Source of the DNA: Sulfurovum sp. FS08-3
GTDB lineage: Bacteria; Campylobacterota; Campylobacteria; Campylobacterales; Sulfurovaceae
DNA: 64,000 nt
Reading direction: 5' to 3'
NCBI GenBank assembly: GCA_000830175.1
Contig: JQIS01000001.1
Span: 345,482 to 409,481 of the forward strand
A program made the position numbers and the translations under genes. The notes below the pieces were generated by a model, which did no database searches, had not been told where the DNA came from, and worked only from the letters and a program-made list of their open reading frames with translations. Shown here piece by piece: positions 43,937 through 53,977 of the stretch. Numbering within the stretch: the first letter of the stretch is position 1; every line of letters starts with the position of its first letter.

Positions 43937-45799
43937 TTAAAGTGCCTTAGTCGCCACTCTTGCGATTCTACTTGCAAAGGCAATCTTATCTTTGGGTTCG
44001 ATTCCCTCAGATAGTTTGGCGTTATCTAATAGAATATGAGCCATATCTTCAAAGGTATCTTTATCTTCTAATGTGTTGAGCTTTTTGATCATCTCGTGTT
44101 CGGGGTTGATTTCGAGTATCATGGGTACTTCGGGTAGCTCTTGTCCCATTTGGGCAAACATTGCTGCCATTCCTGCCATGGGGTCGTTGGCATCTTTGAC
44201 GACACAGCTAGGACTGCTGGTGAGTCGGTTGGTGGTTCGTGCCTCTTTAATCTCTTCGCCTAAAACTTCTTTAAGTCTATCGGTGAGTTCTTTAAACTCT
44301 TTGGCTCTCTCCTCTTTCTCTTCGGGCGATTTGGTATCGGGAGCGTCGATGGTGGTAATGTCTTTGAAACTCCACTCTTTAAACGTGCTAATTGAGGGCG
44401 TTACGATGGTATCGAAATCTTTATCATCCATAATCAACACCTCAATACCCGCTTGATTGTACGCCTCTAGCAAGGGAGAGTTACGCAACGCCGCCTCTTT
44501 TTCGCCGATGATGTAATAAATCTCTTTTTTGTCGCTATCGCCTCGTTCGATATACTCATCAAGCCCTACAAGTCCCTCTTTTTGAGAGCTTTTGTATTTG
44601 ACAATCTCTAGCAACAGCTCTTTGTTGGTGTGGTCTTGAAAAATCCCCTCTTTGATGACTCGGTTGTACTCCTTGGCAAAGGTGGTAGCCTCATCTCCTT
44701 CGAGTTTTTTGATAGCTTGGAGTATTTTTTTGACGGAGCTTTGTTTGATATTGGCAAGTATTCTATTCTCTTGCAAAATCTCACGGCTGACATTAAGCGG
44801 CAAATCTTCGCTATCAATGATACCCTTGACAAATCGCAAATAGGGAGGCAATAGCTCACGGTTATCATCGGTGATAAAGACTCGCTTGACATAGAGCTTC
44901 ATACCCGATTGGTAGTCGCTTCGGTAGAGGTCAAAAGGCGCTCTTTTGGGTACATAAAAGAGTGTCGTAAACTCATTAGCCCCCTCTACTTTGTTGTGAA
45001 GATAGAGAAGCGGGTCATCGTCTCCGTGCGAGAGCGATTTGTAAAACTCTACATAATCCTCTTTTTTAAGCTCACTCTTTGGCAATGTCCAGAGTGCGGT
45101 GGCTTCGTTGATTTGCTCCGATTTATTGACGCTCTTCGTTACGGCATCGTCGCCCTCGCCCTCTGTCTCCTCTTCGGTGAAATGCACCATAATAGGATAA
45201 GCGATATGGTTGGAGTACTTTTTGACGACCTCTTGGGTTCTCCACTTGCTCAAAAACTCTTTTTCATCGGCTTTGAGCGTGATATAGACGATCGTCCCTT
45301 GCTCCTCTTTGGTGACGGGATTGACCTCATACTCACCCGTTCCATCGGTTGTAAACTTGTAGGCTTGTTCCTCACCTGCTTTTTTGGTAATGACATCAAC
45401 TTTGTCGGCTACCATAAAGACAGAGTAAAACCCAACCCCAAATTGTCCGATAAGATTGCTATCTTTTTTGGCATCGCCTGTAAGATTTTCAACAAAGGCT
45501 TTGGTACCCGATTTGGCAATAGTACCCAAATGATCCATCAAATCAGCCTCATTCATACCGATACCGTTATCCGAAATCGTTAAGCTTCCATCGTTGTCAT
45601 CAAGCTTGATGTTGATTTTGCCTACCCAATCATCGTTTTTATACTTCTCATCGGTTAGGCGTAGGTGGTTGAATTTATCAATCGCATCACTAGCATTTGA
45701 GATAAGCTCTCGAATAAAAATCTCTTTGTTTGAGTACAAAGAGTGTGTCATAAGTTTAAGCAGTTGTCCAATCTCTGTTTGGAATTGATGTTTTGCCAT
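43937..45799 (-). CDS. htpG: Chaperone HtpG (Hsp90)
   Basis: A 620-residue Hsp90. ATP-binding motifs ELISNASDAIDK (about 30-41), ISDNGIGM and GQFGVGFYSVFM; the middle domain shows LPLNVSREILQ; the C-terminal dimerisation domain ends the protein. Acts on client proteins in the cytosol with DnaK. It sits 118 bp downstream of dnaK on the same strand with a repeat between them. Confidence 0.97.
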   Translation of the reverse strand: MAKHQFQTEIGQLLKLMTHSLYSNKEIFIRELISNASDAIDKFNHLRLTDEKYKNDDWVGKINIKLDDNDGSLTISDNGIGMNEADLMDHLGTIAKSGTKAFVENLTGDAKKDSNLIGQFGVGFYSVFMVADKVDVITKKAGEEQAYKFTTDGTGEYEVNPVTKEEQGTIVYITLKADEKEFLSKWRTQEVVKKYSNHIAYPIMVHFTEEETEGEGDDAVTKSVNKSEQINEATALWTLPKSELKKEDYVEFYKSLSHGDDDPLLYLHNKVEGANEFTTLFYVPKRAPFDLYRSDYQSGMKLYVKRVFITDDNRELLPPYLRFVKGIIDSEDLPLNVSREILQENRILANIKQSSVKKILQAIKKLEGDEATTFAKEYNRVIKEGIFQDHTNKELLLEIVKYKSSQKEGLVGLDEYIERGDSDKKEIYYIIGEKEAALRNSPLLEAYNQAGIEVLIMDDKDFDTIVTPSISTFKEWSFKDITTIDAPDTKSPEEKEERAKEFKELTDRLKEVLGEEIKEARTTNRLTSSPSCVVKDANDPMAGMAAMFAQMGQELPEVPMILEINPEHEMIKKLNTLEDKDTFEDMAHILLDNAKLSEGIEPKDKIAFASRIARVATKAL

Positions 45800-45847
45800 T
45801 AAATTCTCTCCTATTGTATCTATTATATTTTTGATTTATACATTTGC

Positions 45848-45907
45848 TCTCGTTCCACAATTGTATTGTGGAATGCATACGTTCCCAAACACATTTTGGG
45901 AACGAGG
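45848..45907. repeat. REP-like double hairpin between dnaK and htpG
   Basis: Outer CTCGTTCC (45849-45856) and GGAACGAG (45899-45906) pair; inner hairpins TTCCACAAT/ATTGTGGAA and GTTCCCAAA/TTTGGGAAC. Member of the CTCGTTCCCA family. It could slow transcription from dnaK into htpG. Confidence 0.8.
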
Positions 45908-45916
45908 GGTGGTAGA

Positions 45917-47794
45917 TTATTCTACTTCAGCGTCGATGACATCGTCATCTTTTTTGGCGTTTGCACCTTGTGGAGCGGCTCCGCCTTGCTCTTTAGCGTA
46001 CATCGCTTCGGCTAGTTTGTGACTTGCTTGTGTGAGTACTTTCATCTTCTCATCAATTTGCTCTTTGGTAGCGTTGTCATCTTTGATAAGTGCTTCAAGC
46101 TCATTGGCGGCTTTTTCGATGTTGGCTTTTTCGTTGGCATCGAAATTATCGCCCAAATCGCCAAGAGATTTGCGTGTTTGGTGGATCAGGGCATCGGCTT
46201 GATTGCGTGCTTCTACCATCGCTTTGCGTTTTTCATCTTCCTCTTTGTGGGCTTCGGCATCACGCACCATCTTTTCGATTTCAGCATCGCTTAGACCACT
46301 TGAACCTGTGATTTTAATCTCTTGTTGTTTGCCTGTACCTTTATCTTTGGCAGTTACTGTTAAGATACCGTTGGCATCAATGTCAAACGTCACTTCAATT
46401 TGTGGCACACCTCGTGGTGCTGCTGGAATATCTCGTAGCTCAAACATTCCCAATGATTTGTTGTCTTTTGCAAACTCTCGCTCACCTTGAAGCACATGAA
46501 TGCTAACGGCTGGTTGGTTATCTTCAGCCGTTGAGAAAGTTTGTGACTTTTTAGCAGGAATGGTTGTCCCTTTTTCGATTACTTTTGTCGTTACACCGCC
46601 AAGTGTTTCGATACCTAGTGAGAGCGGTGTAACATCTAACAACAAGACATCTTTGACATCTCCTGCCAATACACCCCCTTGAATTGCAGCACCTACAGCG
46701 ACTACCTCATCGGGGTTTACCGACTTGTTAAGCTCTTTGCCAAAGTATTTTTTCACCTCTTCTTGTACGAGTGGCACACGAGTTGAGCCTCCTACCATAA
46801 TGACTTCGTTGATATCGGATTTTTTAAGACCCGCATCTTTGAGTACCGCATCAATGGTTTTGATAGTATCGGCTACCAAATCGGAGATAAGTGATTCAAA
46901 CTTCGCTCGTGTGACTTTGGTTACAAGGTGTTTAGGACCCGTTGCATCGGCGGTAATAAAGGGGAGGTTTATCTCCGTTTCACTTGCAGAACTTAGCTCT
47001 TTTTTAGCACTTTCGGCGGCATCTTTGACTCTTTGAAGTGCCATTACATCGCTTTTTATGTCGATTCCTGTAGTGTTTTTAAACTCTCCTGCAATGTAAT
47101 CAATGAGTCTGTTATCAAAATCATCTCCACCCAAGAAAGCATCCCCACCTGTGGACATTACCTCGACTACATTATCACCCGTTTCAAGTGTCGTGACATC
47201 AAATGTACCACCACCTAAGTCATAGACAACAATTTGCTCTGATTCTTTTTTGTCAAGCCCGTACGCCAAAGCCGCCGAGGTAGGTTCGTTGATGATTCGT
47301 AGCACATTGAGTCCTGCTATCGTTCCTGCCTCTTTGGTTGCTTTTCGTTGTGCATCGTTGAAATAAGCAGGTACTGTAATAACCGCATCGGTAATGGTTT
47401 GCCCAAGATAAGCCTCTGCATCCTCTTTGAGCTTCATCAATACTTTGGCTGAAATCTCTTGTGGAGTATAGGTTTTACCCGCTACTTCAATGGCACACGC
47501 TCCGTTTCGATCGACGACGTGATAAGGAAGTCTCTTTTGTGCCTCTTTGGCCTTCTCTTCGCTCATCATCAAACCCATAATACGCTTAATCGAGTAAATC
47601 GTTTTTTCGGGGTTGGTTACCGCTTGTCTTTTGGCAGACTCACCTACCAATACTTCGCCTTTGTCTGTAAAAGCTACGATAGAAGGGGTAGTGTTTTTGC
47701 CCTCTTTGTTGGCGATAATCTTTGCTTCGCCGTTTTCATAAACCGCCATAGCGGAGTTGGTTGTTCCTAAATCTATTCCTAATACTTTTGCCAT
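45917..47794 (-). CDS. dnaK: Chaperone DnaK (Hsp70)
   Basis: A 625-residue Hsp70. N-terminal [13 protein letters not shown], phosphate loop [10 protein letters not shown] and [11 protein letters not shown] of the ATPase domain; the substrate domain starts near [12 protein letters not shown]; the C-terminal lid ends in the acidic [10 protein letters not shown] motif. Works with GrpE, encoded 70 bp upstream in the same direction; no dnaJ is near. Folding of nascent and stress-damaged proteins. Confidence 0.97.
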   Translation of the reverse strand: MAKVLGIDLGTTNSAMAVYENGEAKIIANKEGKNTTPSIVAFTDKGEVLVGESAKRQAVTNPEKTIYSIKRIMGLMMSEEKAKEAQKRLPYHVVDRNGACAIEVAGKTYTPQEISAKVLMKLKEDAEAYLGQTITDAVITVPAYFNDAQRKATKEAGTIAGLNVLRIINEPTSAALAYGLDKKESEQIVVYDLGGGTFDVTTLETGDNVVEVMSTGGDAFLGGDDFDNRLIDYIAGEFKNTTGIDIKSDVMALQRVKDAAESAKKELSSASETEINLPFITADATGPKHLVTKVTRAKFESLISDLVADTIKTIDAVLKDAGLKKSDINEVIMVGGSTRVPLVQEEVKKYFGKELNKSVNPDEVVAVGAAIQGGVLAGDVKDVLLLDVTPLSLGIETLGGVTTKVIEKGTTIPAKKSQTFSTAEDNQPAVSIHVLQGEREFAKDNKSLGMFELRDIPAAPRGVPQIEVTFDIDANGILTVTAKDKGTGKQQEIKITGSSGLSDAEIEKMVRDAEAHKEEDEKRKAMVEARNQADALIHQTRKSLGDLGDNFDANEKANIEKAANELEALIKDDNATKEQIDEKMKVLTQASHKLAEAMYAKEQGGAAPQGANAKKDDDVIDAEVE

Positions 47795-47864
47795 TTTTAT
47801 TATCCTTTTTTATCTATAATTTTTGTATATTTTTTTGTGCGACATGGTCGCACCTACAGTTGCA

Positions 47865-48452
47865 TTACTTGCAAGTACTCACCATAGGGGGTCGTAGGAC
47901 TCGCTCTTTGATGGTGTATCCCTTTTGAAGTACCGCTACGATGTGTCCGCTTTCGTGTTGGTCACTCTCTACTTGCATGATGGCTTGATGCAAATTGGGG
48001 TCGAGTTCGCCCTCACAAGCTATCTCTTTGATGTGGTTTTTTTCCAATACTTTGATAAGTTGCTGATAGGTTAAATCAACGCCCTCTTTGATTTTGTTGA
48101 GTACCTCATCCTCGCTTTGTACGGCATGGATAGTCGCTAATGCCTGTTCAAAAGAGTCAAGCACCGTCAAAATATCGGTAGCAAACTTCTCGTTGGCGTA
48201 GGTTACGGCACTGTTTTTGTCTTTTTGCATGAGTCTCTTGCTGTTTTCAAAATCGGCGTAAGCCCTCATGTATTTATCTTTCCACTCCATAGCCTCGGTT
48301 TGAGCCGTTGCCAAAGCATCTTCTTGCTTTGGAGTCTCTTCGTTTGGATTTTCATTGGAAGCATCATCGGGTTGGATGGTTGTCTCTCCTAACTCCTCTG
48401 GCTTCTCTTCTTGCTCTTTAGGAGTCTCTTGAATAGGTTCATTTTGGCTCAT
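47865..48452 (-). CDS. grpE: Nucleotide exchange factor GrpE
   Basis: A 195-residue protein with an acidic disordered N-terminus, a long coiled-coil helix (about 60-110, KYMRAYADFENSKRLMQKDK) and the C-terminal beta domain (NLHQAIMQVES, GYTIKERVLRPPMV). Releases ADP from DnaK. The start at 48452 has AAAGGGA upstream; an earlier in-frame ATG would have no site. hrcA, the usual upstream gene, is not present here. Confidence 0.95.
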   Translation of the reverse strand: MSQNEPIQETPKEQEEKPEELGETTIQPDDASNENPNEETPKQEDALATAQTEAMEWKDKYMRAYADFENSKRLMQKDKNSAVTYANEKFATDILTVLDSFEQALATIHAVQSEDEVLNKIKEGVDLTYQQLIKVLEKNHIKEIACEGELDPNLHQAIMQVESDQHESGHIVAVLQKGYTIKERVLRPPMVSTCK

Positions 48453-48478
48453 CAAGTCCCTTTGTGTTGAGATTTTAT

Positions 48479-48495
48479 GCACTCATTATCAGTGC
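48479..48495. promoter_or_regulatory. Inverted repeat at the grpE start of transcription
   Basis: GCACT (48479-48483) and AGTGC (48491-48495) with a seven-base spacer, just downstream of the expected start site. It recalls a shortened CIRCE (GCACTC/GAGTGC) but the spacing is wrong for HrcA. Confidence 0.4.
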
Positions 48496-48503
48496 TTGAT
48501 GGA

Positions 48504-48533
48504 ATTATACAACATTTAGTCAATCTTTGTCAA
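48504..48533 (-). promoter_or_regulatory. Sigma-70 promoter of grpE-dnaK
   Basis: Minus strand TTGACA (48533-48528), 18 bp, TATAAT (48509-48504). A TTTAGTC element lies between the two boxes (48515-48521). Confidence 0.7.
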
Positions 48534-48563
48534 GTCATAACTATATATTTTTAGTTAATTTAG

Positions 48564-48582
48564 TTTAGTCTATACGACTAAA
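48564..48582. promoter_or_regulatory. TTTAGTC inverted repeat upstream of grpE
   Basis: TTTAGTC, five bases, GACTAAA: a perfect 7 bp palindrome 31 bp upstream of the -35 box. The same half-site recurs within the promoter at 48515. Candidate operator; the binding protein is unknown. Confidence 0.5.
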
Positions 48583-48613
48583 GTTATATTAGTTCAATCA
48601 ATCATTATAGGTT

Positions 48614-49180
48614 TCACAATCGTTGCAATCGCTTGAGTGCCTCTTTGACAAGCGTAGAGGTCTCACCGCTAATACCCTCTAGTGCCTTTTTGATTTGATC
48701 TTTTTTAAATCCCAAACTCTCCAGTGCCATAGTCGCCTCCATGCTGCTTTGCGAGAGACTATCTCCTGTGGCGTTGGTATCTTGGACGATAAAGTCAGCA
48801 AGTTCTACCAAAATACGACTCGCACTTTTGGGGCCAATACCTGGGACTTTTTTGAGCAACGTCACATCTTTGCTATTGACTACCCGTGCAAACGTGACGG
48901 GATTAAAGGTAGAACAAATCGCCAAAGCCACCTTGGGACCCACACCGTTGATTTTGATAAGGGTATCAAACATTCGCTTCTCATCAAGTGTCACAAATCC
49001 AAAGAGTAAATGGGCATCTTCTCGAATGATTTGGGTTGCAAAAAGCTTGATTTTGGTCTCTTTTTGGATACTATTGGAGCTATTGAGAGAGATATGCACC
49101 TCGTAAATTAATCCATTGACATTAATATGCACAACCGTCGGCTCTTTTTGCTCCACAACGCCCTCTATGCCTACTACCAT
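48614..49180 (-). CDS. ruvA: Holliday junction helicase subunit RuvA
   Basis: A 188-residue DNA-junction binding protein. N-terminal OB fold with GLIYEVHI and [15 protein letters not shown]; helix-hairpin-helix motifs [12 protein letters not shown] (about 79-90) and [12 protein letters not shown] (about 113-124); C-terminal domain III contacts RuvB. AGGAG is six bases before the ATG. The RuvB gene is not adjacent, as in many Campylobacterota. Confidence 0.95.
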   Translation of the reverse strand: MVVGIEGVVEQKEPTVVHINVNGLIYEVHISLNSSNSIQKETKIKLFATQIIREDAHLLFGFVTLDEKRMFDTLIKINGVGPKVALAICSTFNPVTFARVVNSKDVTLLKKVPGIGPKSASRILVELADFIVQDTNATGDSLSQSSMEATMALESLGFKKDQIKKALEGISGETSTLVKEALKRLQRL

Positions 49181-49261
49181 TATATACTCCTAACAATTTT
49201 TGCAAAACAATAGCACAAAAAAACAAAAACATTAGCAAAACTCCGTAAAACATTGAAATAG

Positions 49262-49290
49262 GTCATTGAGAACCCTTTAGGGTGAAGCAC
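49262..49290. repeat. Half copy of the GTCATTGCGA repeat
   Basis: GTCATTGAGAACCCTTTAGG and the next nine bases match the left end of the 39495 element. The right arm is missing. It lies just beyond the end of the truncated ORF at 49323. Confidence 0.65.
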
Positions 49291-49322
49291 TTTTAATTAT
49301 ACGATGACGAGTTTAATAGTGA

Positions 49323-49424
49323 TTATTGAATACAAGTTGCGTTTTGTGAAGTTTTTAGTACAGATGAAAAGAGCAAAGAGGGAAGGATTACCATTGAGGT
49401 AAAGAGCTTAGTTTTAAGTTTCAT
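49323..49424 (-). pseudogene. 5' stub of an exported protein gene
   Basis: A 33-residue frame with AGGAG five bases before ATG and a plausible signal peptide (MKLKTKLFTSMVILPSLLFS), then only 13 residues to a stop. It looks like the start of a gene whose body was lost, close to a partial repeat. Confidence 0.4.
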
Positions 49425-49634
49425 AATAACTCCTATCATTTAATCTATTGCACAATAATAGCACCCCCCCCTTTGAAAGAGTTTTGAAATGGGTTGTTTT
49501 TATAGGTTTTAAATTAATAGTGGATAGTATTGTAGCGGTTAAGGGATTGTTAATAGTACTTCTATTTTTTGCCAAAAGCATAGGATTTACAATTTTTGGA
49601 TATAATCCTACAATTTTGATTTCAAGGGAGTTTT
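49425..49634. other. Intergenic with poly-C tract
   Basis: Upstream region of the tlpA-like gene. It holds an eight-C run at about 49464-49471 and a TATAAT at 49602-49607. No gene is supported. Confidence 0.5.
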
Positions 49635-50291
49635 ATGAGAGTCTTTGTTGCTCTTTGGATGCTATTTTTTCTTATGGGTTGCGGTGAAGAGGAGAAGCAA
49701 ACCCCGCCTACGCCCATCGTGCCAAAGAGCAAACAAGAGACCAATGAGTCCAATCAAAGCCGTGTAAAATCTGCACCAATAGCTCAAAAACCCATCCAAA
49801 CACCCGCTTTGGATCGGTACGACAAAGAGATATTTTCGATTTTCGATTTTTCACAAGATAGTTCCAAAGCCAAAAAATTTGTACTCTACAAAGAGGGAAT
49901 AGATTTCAAAAATATTCCCCAAAAGATTGTGATTATGAACTTTTTTGCACAAAATTGTACTCCTTGTATCGGGCAGTTTCCCTATCTTTCGGATTTGCAA
50001 AACAAATACCAAAAAGAGCTTTTTTTGATGGGAATTATTTTGGATTCGCAGATGAACAAAGAGCAATTGAGCCAATTTGCCAACGACAAACATGCGGTTT
50101 TCTTTTTGAGTGATAGTGAGCAAAATACACGCCTTGTCGATACCGTAGCCAAACAATTGGGCATCAAAAATCTGATACTTCCCCTAACAGTCATCTATAA
50201 AGATGGAAATTACTATATGCACTACGAGGGGGCTGCTCCCATAGAGATGATTGAGAGCGATATTGCCCAAGCATTGGGACAATCAAAATAA
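49635..50291 (+). CDS. TlpA-like thioredoxin-fold lipoprotein
   Basis: A 218-residue lipoprotein with lipobox FLMGC (Cys about 16), a Pro/Ser-rich linker (20-60) and a thioredoxin domain with the redox motif NCTPCIGQFP (Cys about 110 and 113) and cis-Pro LPLTVIYK. Probably maintains thiols of exported proteins or cytochrome c. AAGGGAG precedes the ATG. ftsY is 23 bp downstream, a conserved link in Campylobacterota. Confidence 0.85.
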   Translation: MRVFVALWMLFFLMGCGEEEKQTPPTPIVPKSKQETNESNQSRVKSAPIAQKPIQTPALDRYDKEIFSIFDFSQDSSKAKKFVLYKEGIDFKNIPQKIVIMNFFAQNCTPCIGQFPYLSDLQNKYQKELFLMGIILDSQMNKEQLSQFANDKHAVFFLSDSEQNTRLVDTVAKQLGIKNLILPLTVIYKDGNYYMHYEGAAPIEMIESDIAQALGQSK

Positions 50292-50314
50292 TTTTGTAAA
50301 TACAGAGGTAAAAA

Positions 50315-51181
50315 ATGTTTAGTTTTCTTAAAAAAGCATTGGGCAAGACCAATGAAGCGATAAAAGAGGTACTCCCCCAAAAAAAAAGAGTCCTTACCAA
50401 AGATGAGTTTGAAGAGATTTTATTAGAGTCCGATGTGCATTACGATTTGGTTGAGAGATTGCTTATGGGTTTGCCCGATGAGATCAATAGAATCCAAGCT
50501 TTCAACTCGCTTATTTCTGTCTTTCAATACAAAGCCAACTGGAAAGAGAGCGATGATAAACCCTTTGTGGAGATGATTATAGGGGTCAATGGGGCGGGCA
50601 AGACAACGACTATCTCCAAATTGGCTCGTCGCTACCAAAAAGAGGGCAAAAGTGTCATTTTGGGGGCGGGAGATACCTTTAGGGCTGCAGCTATTGAACA
50701 ACTCAAACGTTGGGCGGATAAACTTGAGATTCCTATTGTCTATACTCAGCAAGGACACGACCCCTCCGCTGTGGTTTACGATACGATTTTGTCTGCCAAA
50801 TCAAGAGGAAGCGACCATGTCATCATCGATACAGCAGGAAGATTGCACACGCAAAGCAATTTGGGTGAAGAGCTTAAAAAAATGGTAAGAGTAGCAACCA
50901 AAGCCTTGCCTACCGCTCCCAATCGCAAAATGCTCATACTCGATGGTACACAAGGAGGCTCAACCATTAATCAAGTTAAAGTCTTTGATGAGATGATAGG
51001 TATTGATGGTATTATTATCACCAAGCTTGATGGTACAGCCAAAGGCGGGGCGGTATTGACTATCGCCGATGAACTCAAAATGCCGATTTTTTATATTGGA
51101 GTAGGCGAACAGCCCGATGATTTGATACGTTTTAAAGCCAATGAGTATGTTAATACTATATTGGATGAGATTTTTATCTAA
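50315..51181 (+). CDS. ftsY: Signal recognition particle receptor FtsY
   Basis: A 288-residue SRP GTPase with N domain (1-80) and G domain: GVNGAGKTTT (G1, about 90-99), DTFRAAAIEQL (insertion box), DTAGRLHT (G3), TKLDGTAKGG (G4), and GVGEQPDDLIRF. The short N-terminus lacks the acidic A domain of E. coli, as is normal here. Docks ribosome-SRP complexes at the membrane. Confidence 0.96.
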   Translation: MFSFLKKALGKTNEAIKEVLPQKKRVLTKDEFEEILLESDVHYDLVERLLMGLPDEINRIQAFNSLISVFQYKANWKESDDKPFVEMIIGVNGAGKTTTISKLARRYQKEGKSVILGAGDTFRAAAIEQLKRWADKLEIPIVYTQQGHDPSAVVYDTILSAKSRGSDHVIIDTAGRLHTQSNLGEELKKMVRVATKALPTAPNRKMLILDGTQGGSTINQVKVFDEMIGIDGIIITKLDGTAKGGAVLTIADELKMPIFYIGVGEQPDDLIRFKANEYVNTILDEIFI

Positions 51182-51497
51182 AAGGTGGATAATTCTATTG
51201 TGATTGTCCCAAGAGTTTAAAACCGCCAAACATAGATAAATCTCAGAAACAAGGAGTGGGACATTTAAATGAAAACTATGCTTGACGATTCGATGAAAAG
51301 CTACTCAACTCTTTTCAAGGTGTGATTATAGAGAATTTAAATTAATCAATAGTTAATAAAAATTGAAAGTTGGCAAATATTACAAAAGAGGGTGAAATTT
51401 ATATTAAATAGTATAAATATTTCTCCTGCTTAAGTTTATAAATGATACAATTTATATAAAAAATATTTAGGTCACCCAAAATAGTAGGAGTATGATT
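51182..51497. other. Intergenic
   Basis: AT-rich 316 bp. An 18-codon frame at 51269 (MKTMLDDSMKSYS...) is too weak to call. radA, which often follows ftsY, is absent. A TATAAA-like box near 51454 may serve the next gene. Confidence 0.45.
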
Positions 51498-53975
51498 ATG
51501 AATGTGAGAATGATTGTGACAACGCTTTTTGTCTCTCTCTTTTTTCTATCGTGTGGAGGTTCAAGTAGCTCATCCAAAGCTACCAATGACACAAAGCCAC
51601 AAGAGGATGCTTTTGCCAAGATTGTTGCCTATGTCCAAAGTGAGGGCAATGCAACGTTGCCTACCACGAGTGATTACAATAGCGTTGGAGCCACAAAGGT
51701 TAATGCTCAAAATATAGATTATATCAACTCTATATTTGCAAAATACATCACAACTCAGTATGTTCAAAAGAGCAGCAACGTTGTAGAACTTGTCGATTCG
51801 ATTGTTTTAAATCAAGCGGTTTTAATTGATTCGGAAGATAGCGTCATGCAAACCAAAAGCATAACGCTTAGGCTTGTCAATACCAAAGAGAGCAACCTTA
51901 GTGCATTGGCGTGGCTTGATGAGAATGCAACCGTCATGGGCAATGCACCCACACAAAATTATGAGGCTATGGATAAAGTAGGCAAAGAGTTTATAATTGT
52001 GCGTGTGAAGTTTAAAGATGATTCAGTGGCATTGGCTTACAAAGAGATTGAGACTACCGCCTATCAAAATGCCTTAACGCAAATCAAAGGCGTACCCCCT
52101 AGTAGTGTCAAACAAGATGAAAATTACACCTATACCCCCTCCATTTACAATCCCGACAAAGATACGCTCACCTTTAAAGCTACCCATTTGCCCAGTTGGC
52201 TAAGGCTTGATAGTACTACAGGCAAGATTTGGGGCATACCCACCAACGCCGATGTAGGCATCGCTAGAGATATTAACATCAGTGTCAATGATGGTCACGA
52301 TGTTGTCTATATCAAACCTTTTGATATTGAGGTTATCAATGTCAATGATGCTCCTACTATCGAGGGGACACCCCCTCCAAAGGCCTACGAGGATAGCAAC
52401 TACAGCTTTTTGCCCATAGCCAAAGATATAGATGCCAACACAACGTTTCTCTTCACCTCTGCCAATTTCCCCGCATGGCTTAGCATCAATGCCCAAACGG
52501 GACGGGTAAGTGGAATACCAAGGCAAAGCGATGTAGGTATCAAAAATCAATTGCGTATTCTTGTAAGCGATGGGGAGCATAGCGATACGATTGAGTTTAG
52601 ATTGGAGATTATTCCCGTCAATGATGCACCTCAAATTCAAAGTGTAGGCAACCGTGTCAATGTTTATGAAGATAGTAACTTCTCACTTGATATCAATGCT
52701 ACCGATGAAGAGAATGAGACTTTTACCTTCAGAGCCACCGATTTGCCTCAATGGGCAAAGCTTGATAGTGCAACGGGTAAGATAAGTGGAGTCCCAACCA
52801 ACGATAATGTAGGACTTAGCAACCCCATTAGGGTGTTTGTGCGTGATGTTCATGGGGGCGAGTCCAACACAAGCTTCCAAATCAATGTCATCAATACCAA
52901 CGATGCCCCCGTATTCAAAATCACCAAGCTACCCGATGCTCACGAGGATAGTCTCTATCTTTATGCAATAGAGGTTGAAGATGTGGATGCTAATGATTTG
53001 TTGGAGTATCGTGTTACCAATCTTCCAAGTTGGCTCTATGTCAAACCCGCAAACGGTGAAGTAGCAGGAATACCTACCAATGACGATGTGGGAGTTTCCA
53101 AAGATATTAACGTGACAGTTTATGATGGTACGGTATCGGTATCAAGGGTTTTTGATATAAAAGTTATCAATGTCAATGACGCTCCAACGATTTGGGGTAA
53201 ACCTCTCCAAAAATCTATTCCTGCTACGATTGATTTCAAATTTACGCCCAACGCCGATGATGAAGATACCAATACAACGCTTAGCTTTAGTATCGCCAAC
53301 AATCCCGCATGGATGCGTATCAATAGTACCACAGGCGTGGTGAGTGGCTATCCAGAGGCTTTGGATGCGGGTGAATACACGGGCATAGTCGTAAGCGTAA
53401 GTGATGGAATTGCAAGTGCCGATTTGGAAGAGTTTAATGTAACCGTTACACCTATTACCAAGCCTCTCAAGACAGGACAAGAGTTGAGTTATGTGACCTA
53501 CGATGATGGCCATTACGACAAAGGTGAAGTAAGAAGCTTCACAAGAGCCGACGATATTGTCACCTCTACCTCCATGGGGCTTATGTGGCAAGACAATGCC
53601 GATGTTATCACGCTCAAAAAACCGTGGCTTACAGAGCTTAATTATCAGGGTTATCGACACGAAGATACCTCAGGCGATACCGCAGCGACCTATTGTTCCA
53701 ATTTGAGGTTGGGTGGCTACAGTGATTGGCGAGTCCCTAGCGTAGAGGAGCTTATGAGTATTAGCGACAAATCTAAGGTCAATAACGGTGTCGATAAGTT
53801 TGAAAACTCTATTGATGCACAGTTTCTCTATGCCAATGGAGAGATTTATTGGTCATCGACTTCACTCAAATCGGAGAGTTCAAAAGCATGGACGGTCAAG
53901 TTTGATTACGGTAGCAACCGTTGGAGCAATAAATCCGATACGTATTTTGTGCGATGCGTTCGCAATAAGGAGTAG
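51498..53975 (+). CDS. Surface lipoprotein with five He_PIG/cadherin-like repeats and C-terminal DUF1566 domain
   Basis: An 825-residue lipoprotein with lipobox LSCG (Cys about 19) and a Ser-rich linker. After an unrecognised region (30-200), five Ig-like repeats of about 90 residues run to about 660; each has a LPSWL-like turn, TGKI(S/W)GIPTN and a VNVNDAP end, which are the He_PIG signatures. The C-terminus (about 670-825) is a DUF1566/Lcl domain (GLMWQDN, SDWRVPSVEEL, YWSST, VRCVRN). ATG at 51498 is seven bases after TAGGAG. Likely adhesive; ligand unknown. Confidence 0.85.
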   Translation: MNVRMIVTTLFVSLFFLSCGGSSSSSKATNDTKPQEDAFAKIVAYVQSEGNATLPTTSDYNSVGATKVNAQNIDYINSIFAKYITTQYVQKSSNVVELVDSIVLNQAVLIDSEDSVMQTKSITLRLVNTKESNLSALAWLDENATVMGNAPTQNYEAMDKVGKEFIIVRVKFKDDSVALAYKEIETTAYQNALTQIKGVPPSSVKQDENYTYTPSIYNPDKDTLTFKATHLPSWLRLDSTTGKIWGIPTNADVGIARDINISVNDGHDVVYIKPFDIEVINVNDAPTIEGTPPPKAYEDSNYSFLPIAKDIDANTTFLFTSANFPAWLSINAQTGRVSGIPRQSDVGIKNQLRILVSDGEHSDTIEFRLEIIPVNDAPQIQSVGNRVNVYEDSNFSLDINATDEENETFTFRATDLPQWAKLDSATGKISGVPTNDNVGLSNPIRVFVRDVHGGESNTSFQINVINTNDAPVFKITKLPDAHEDSLYLYAIEVEDVDANDLLEYRVTNLPSWLYVKPANGEVAGIPTNDDVGVSKDINVTVYDGTVSVSRVFDIKVINVNDAPTIWGKPLQKSIPATIDFKFTPNADDEDTNTTLSFSIANNPAWMRINSTTGVVSGYPEALDAGEYTGIVVSVSDGIASADLEEFNVTVTPITKPLKTGQELSYVTYDDGHYDKGEVRSFTRADDIVTSTSMGLMWQDNADVITLKKPWLTELNYQGYRHEDTSGDTAATYCSNLRLGGYSDWRVPSVEELMSISDKSKVNNGVDKFENSIDAQFLYANGEIYWSSTSLKSESSKAWTVKFDYGSNRWSNKSDTYFVRCVRNKE

Positions 53976-53977
53976 TC

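Noticed and set aside
44909-45583. Long frame opposite htpG
   Set aside because: It is antisense to a clearly coding Hsp90 gene and shows no family features.
36149-45907. CRISPR array suggested by recurring CTCGTTCCCA motifs
   Set aside because: Copies are few, inverted, unevenly spaced and in separate gaps; no direct repeat-spacer series and no cas genes.
48479-48495. CIRCE element for HrcA at grpE
   Set aside because: Only five-base arms, and a seven-base spacer where CIRCE has nine between nine-base arms.
49448-49687. A 79-codon frame before the tlpA-like gene
   Set aside because: It starts without a ribosome site in an AT-rich gap, covers the true start of the lipoprotein in another frame and shows no domain.
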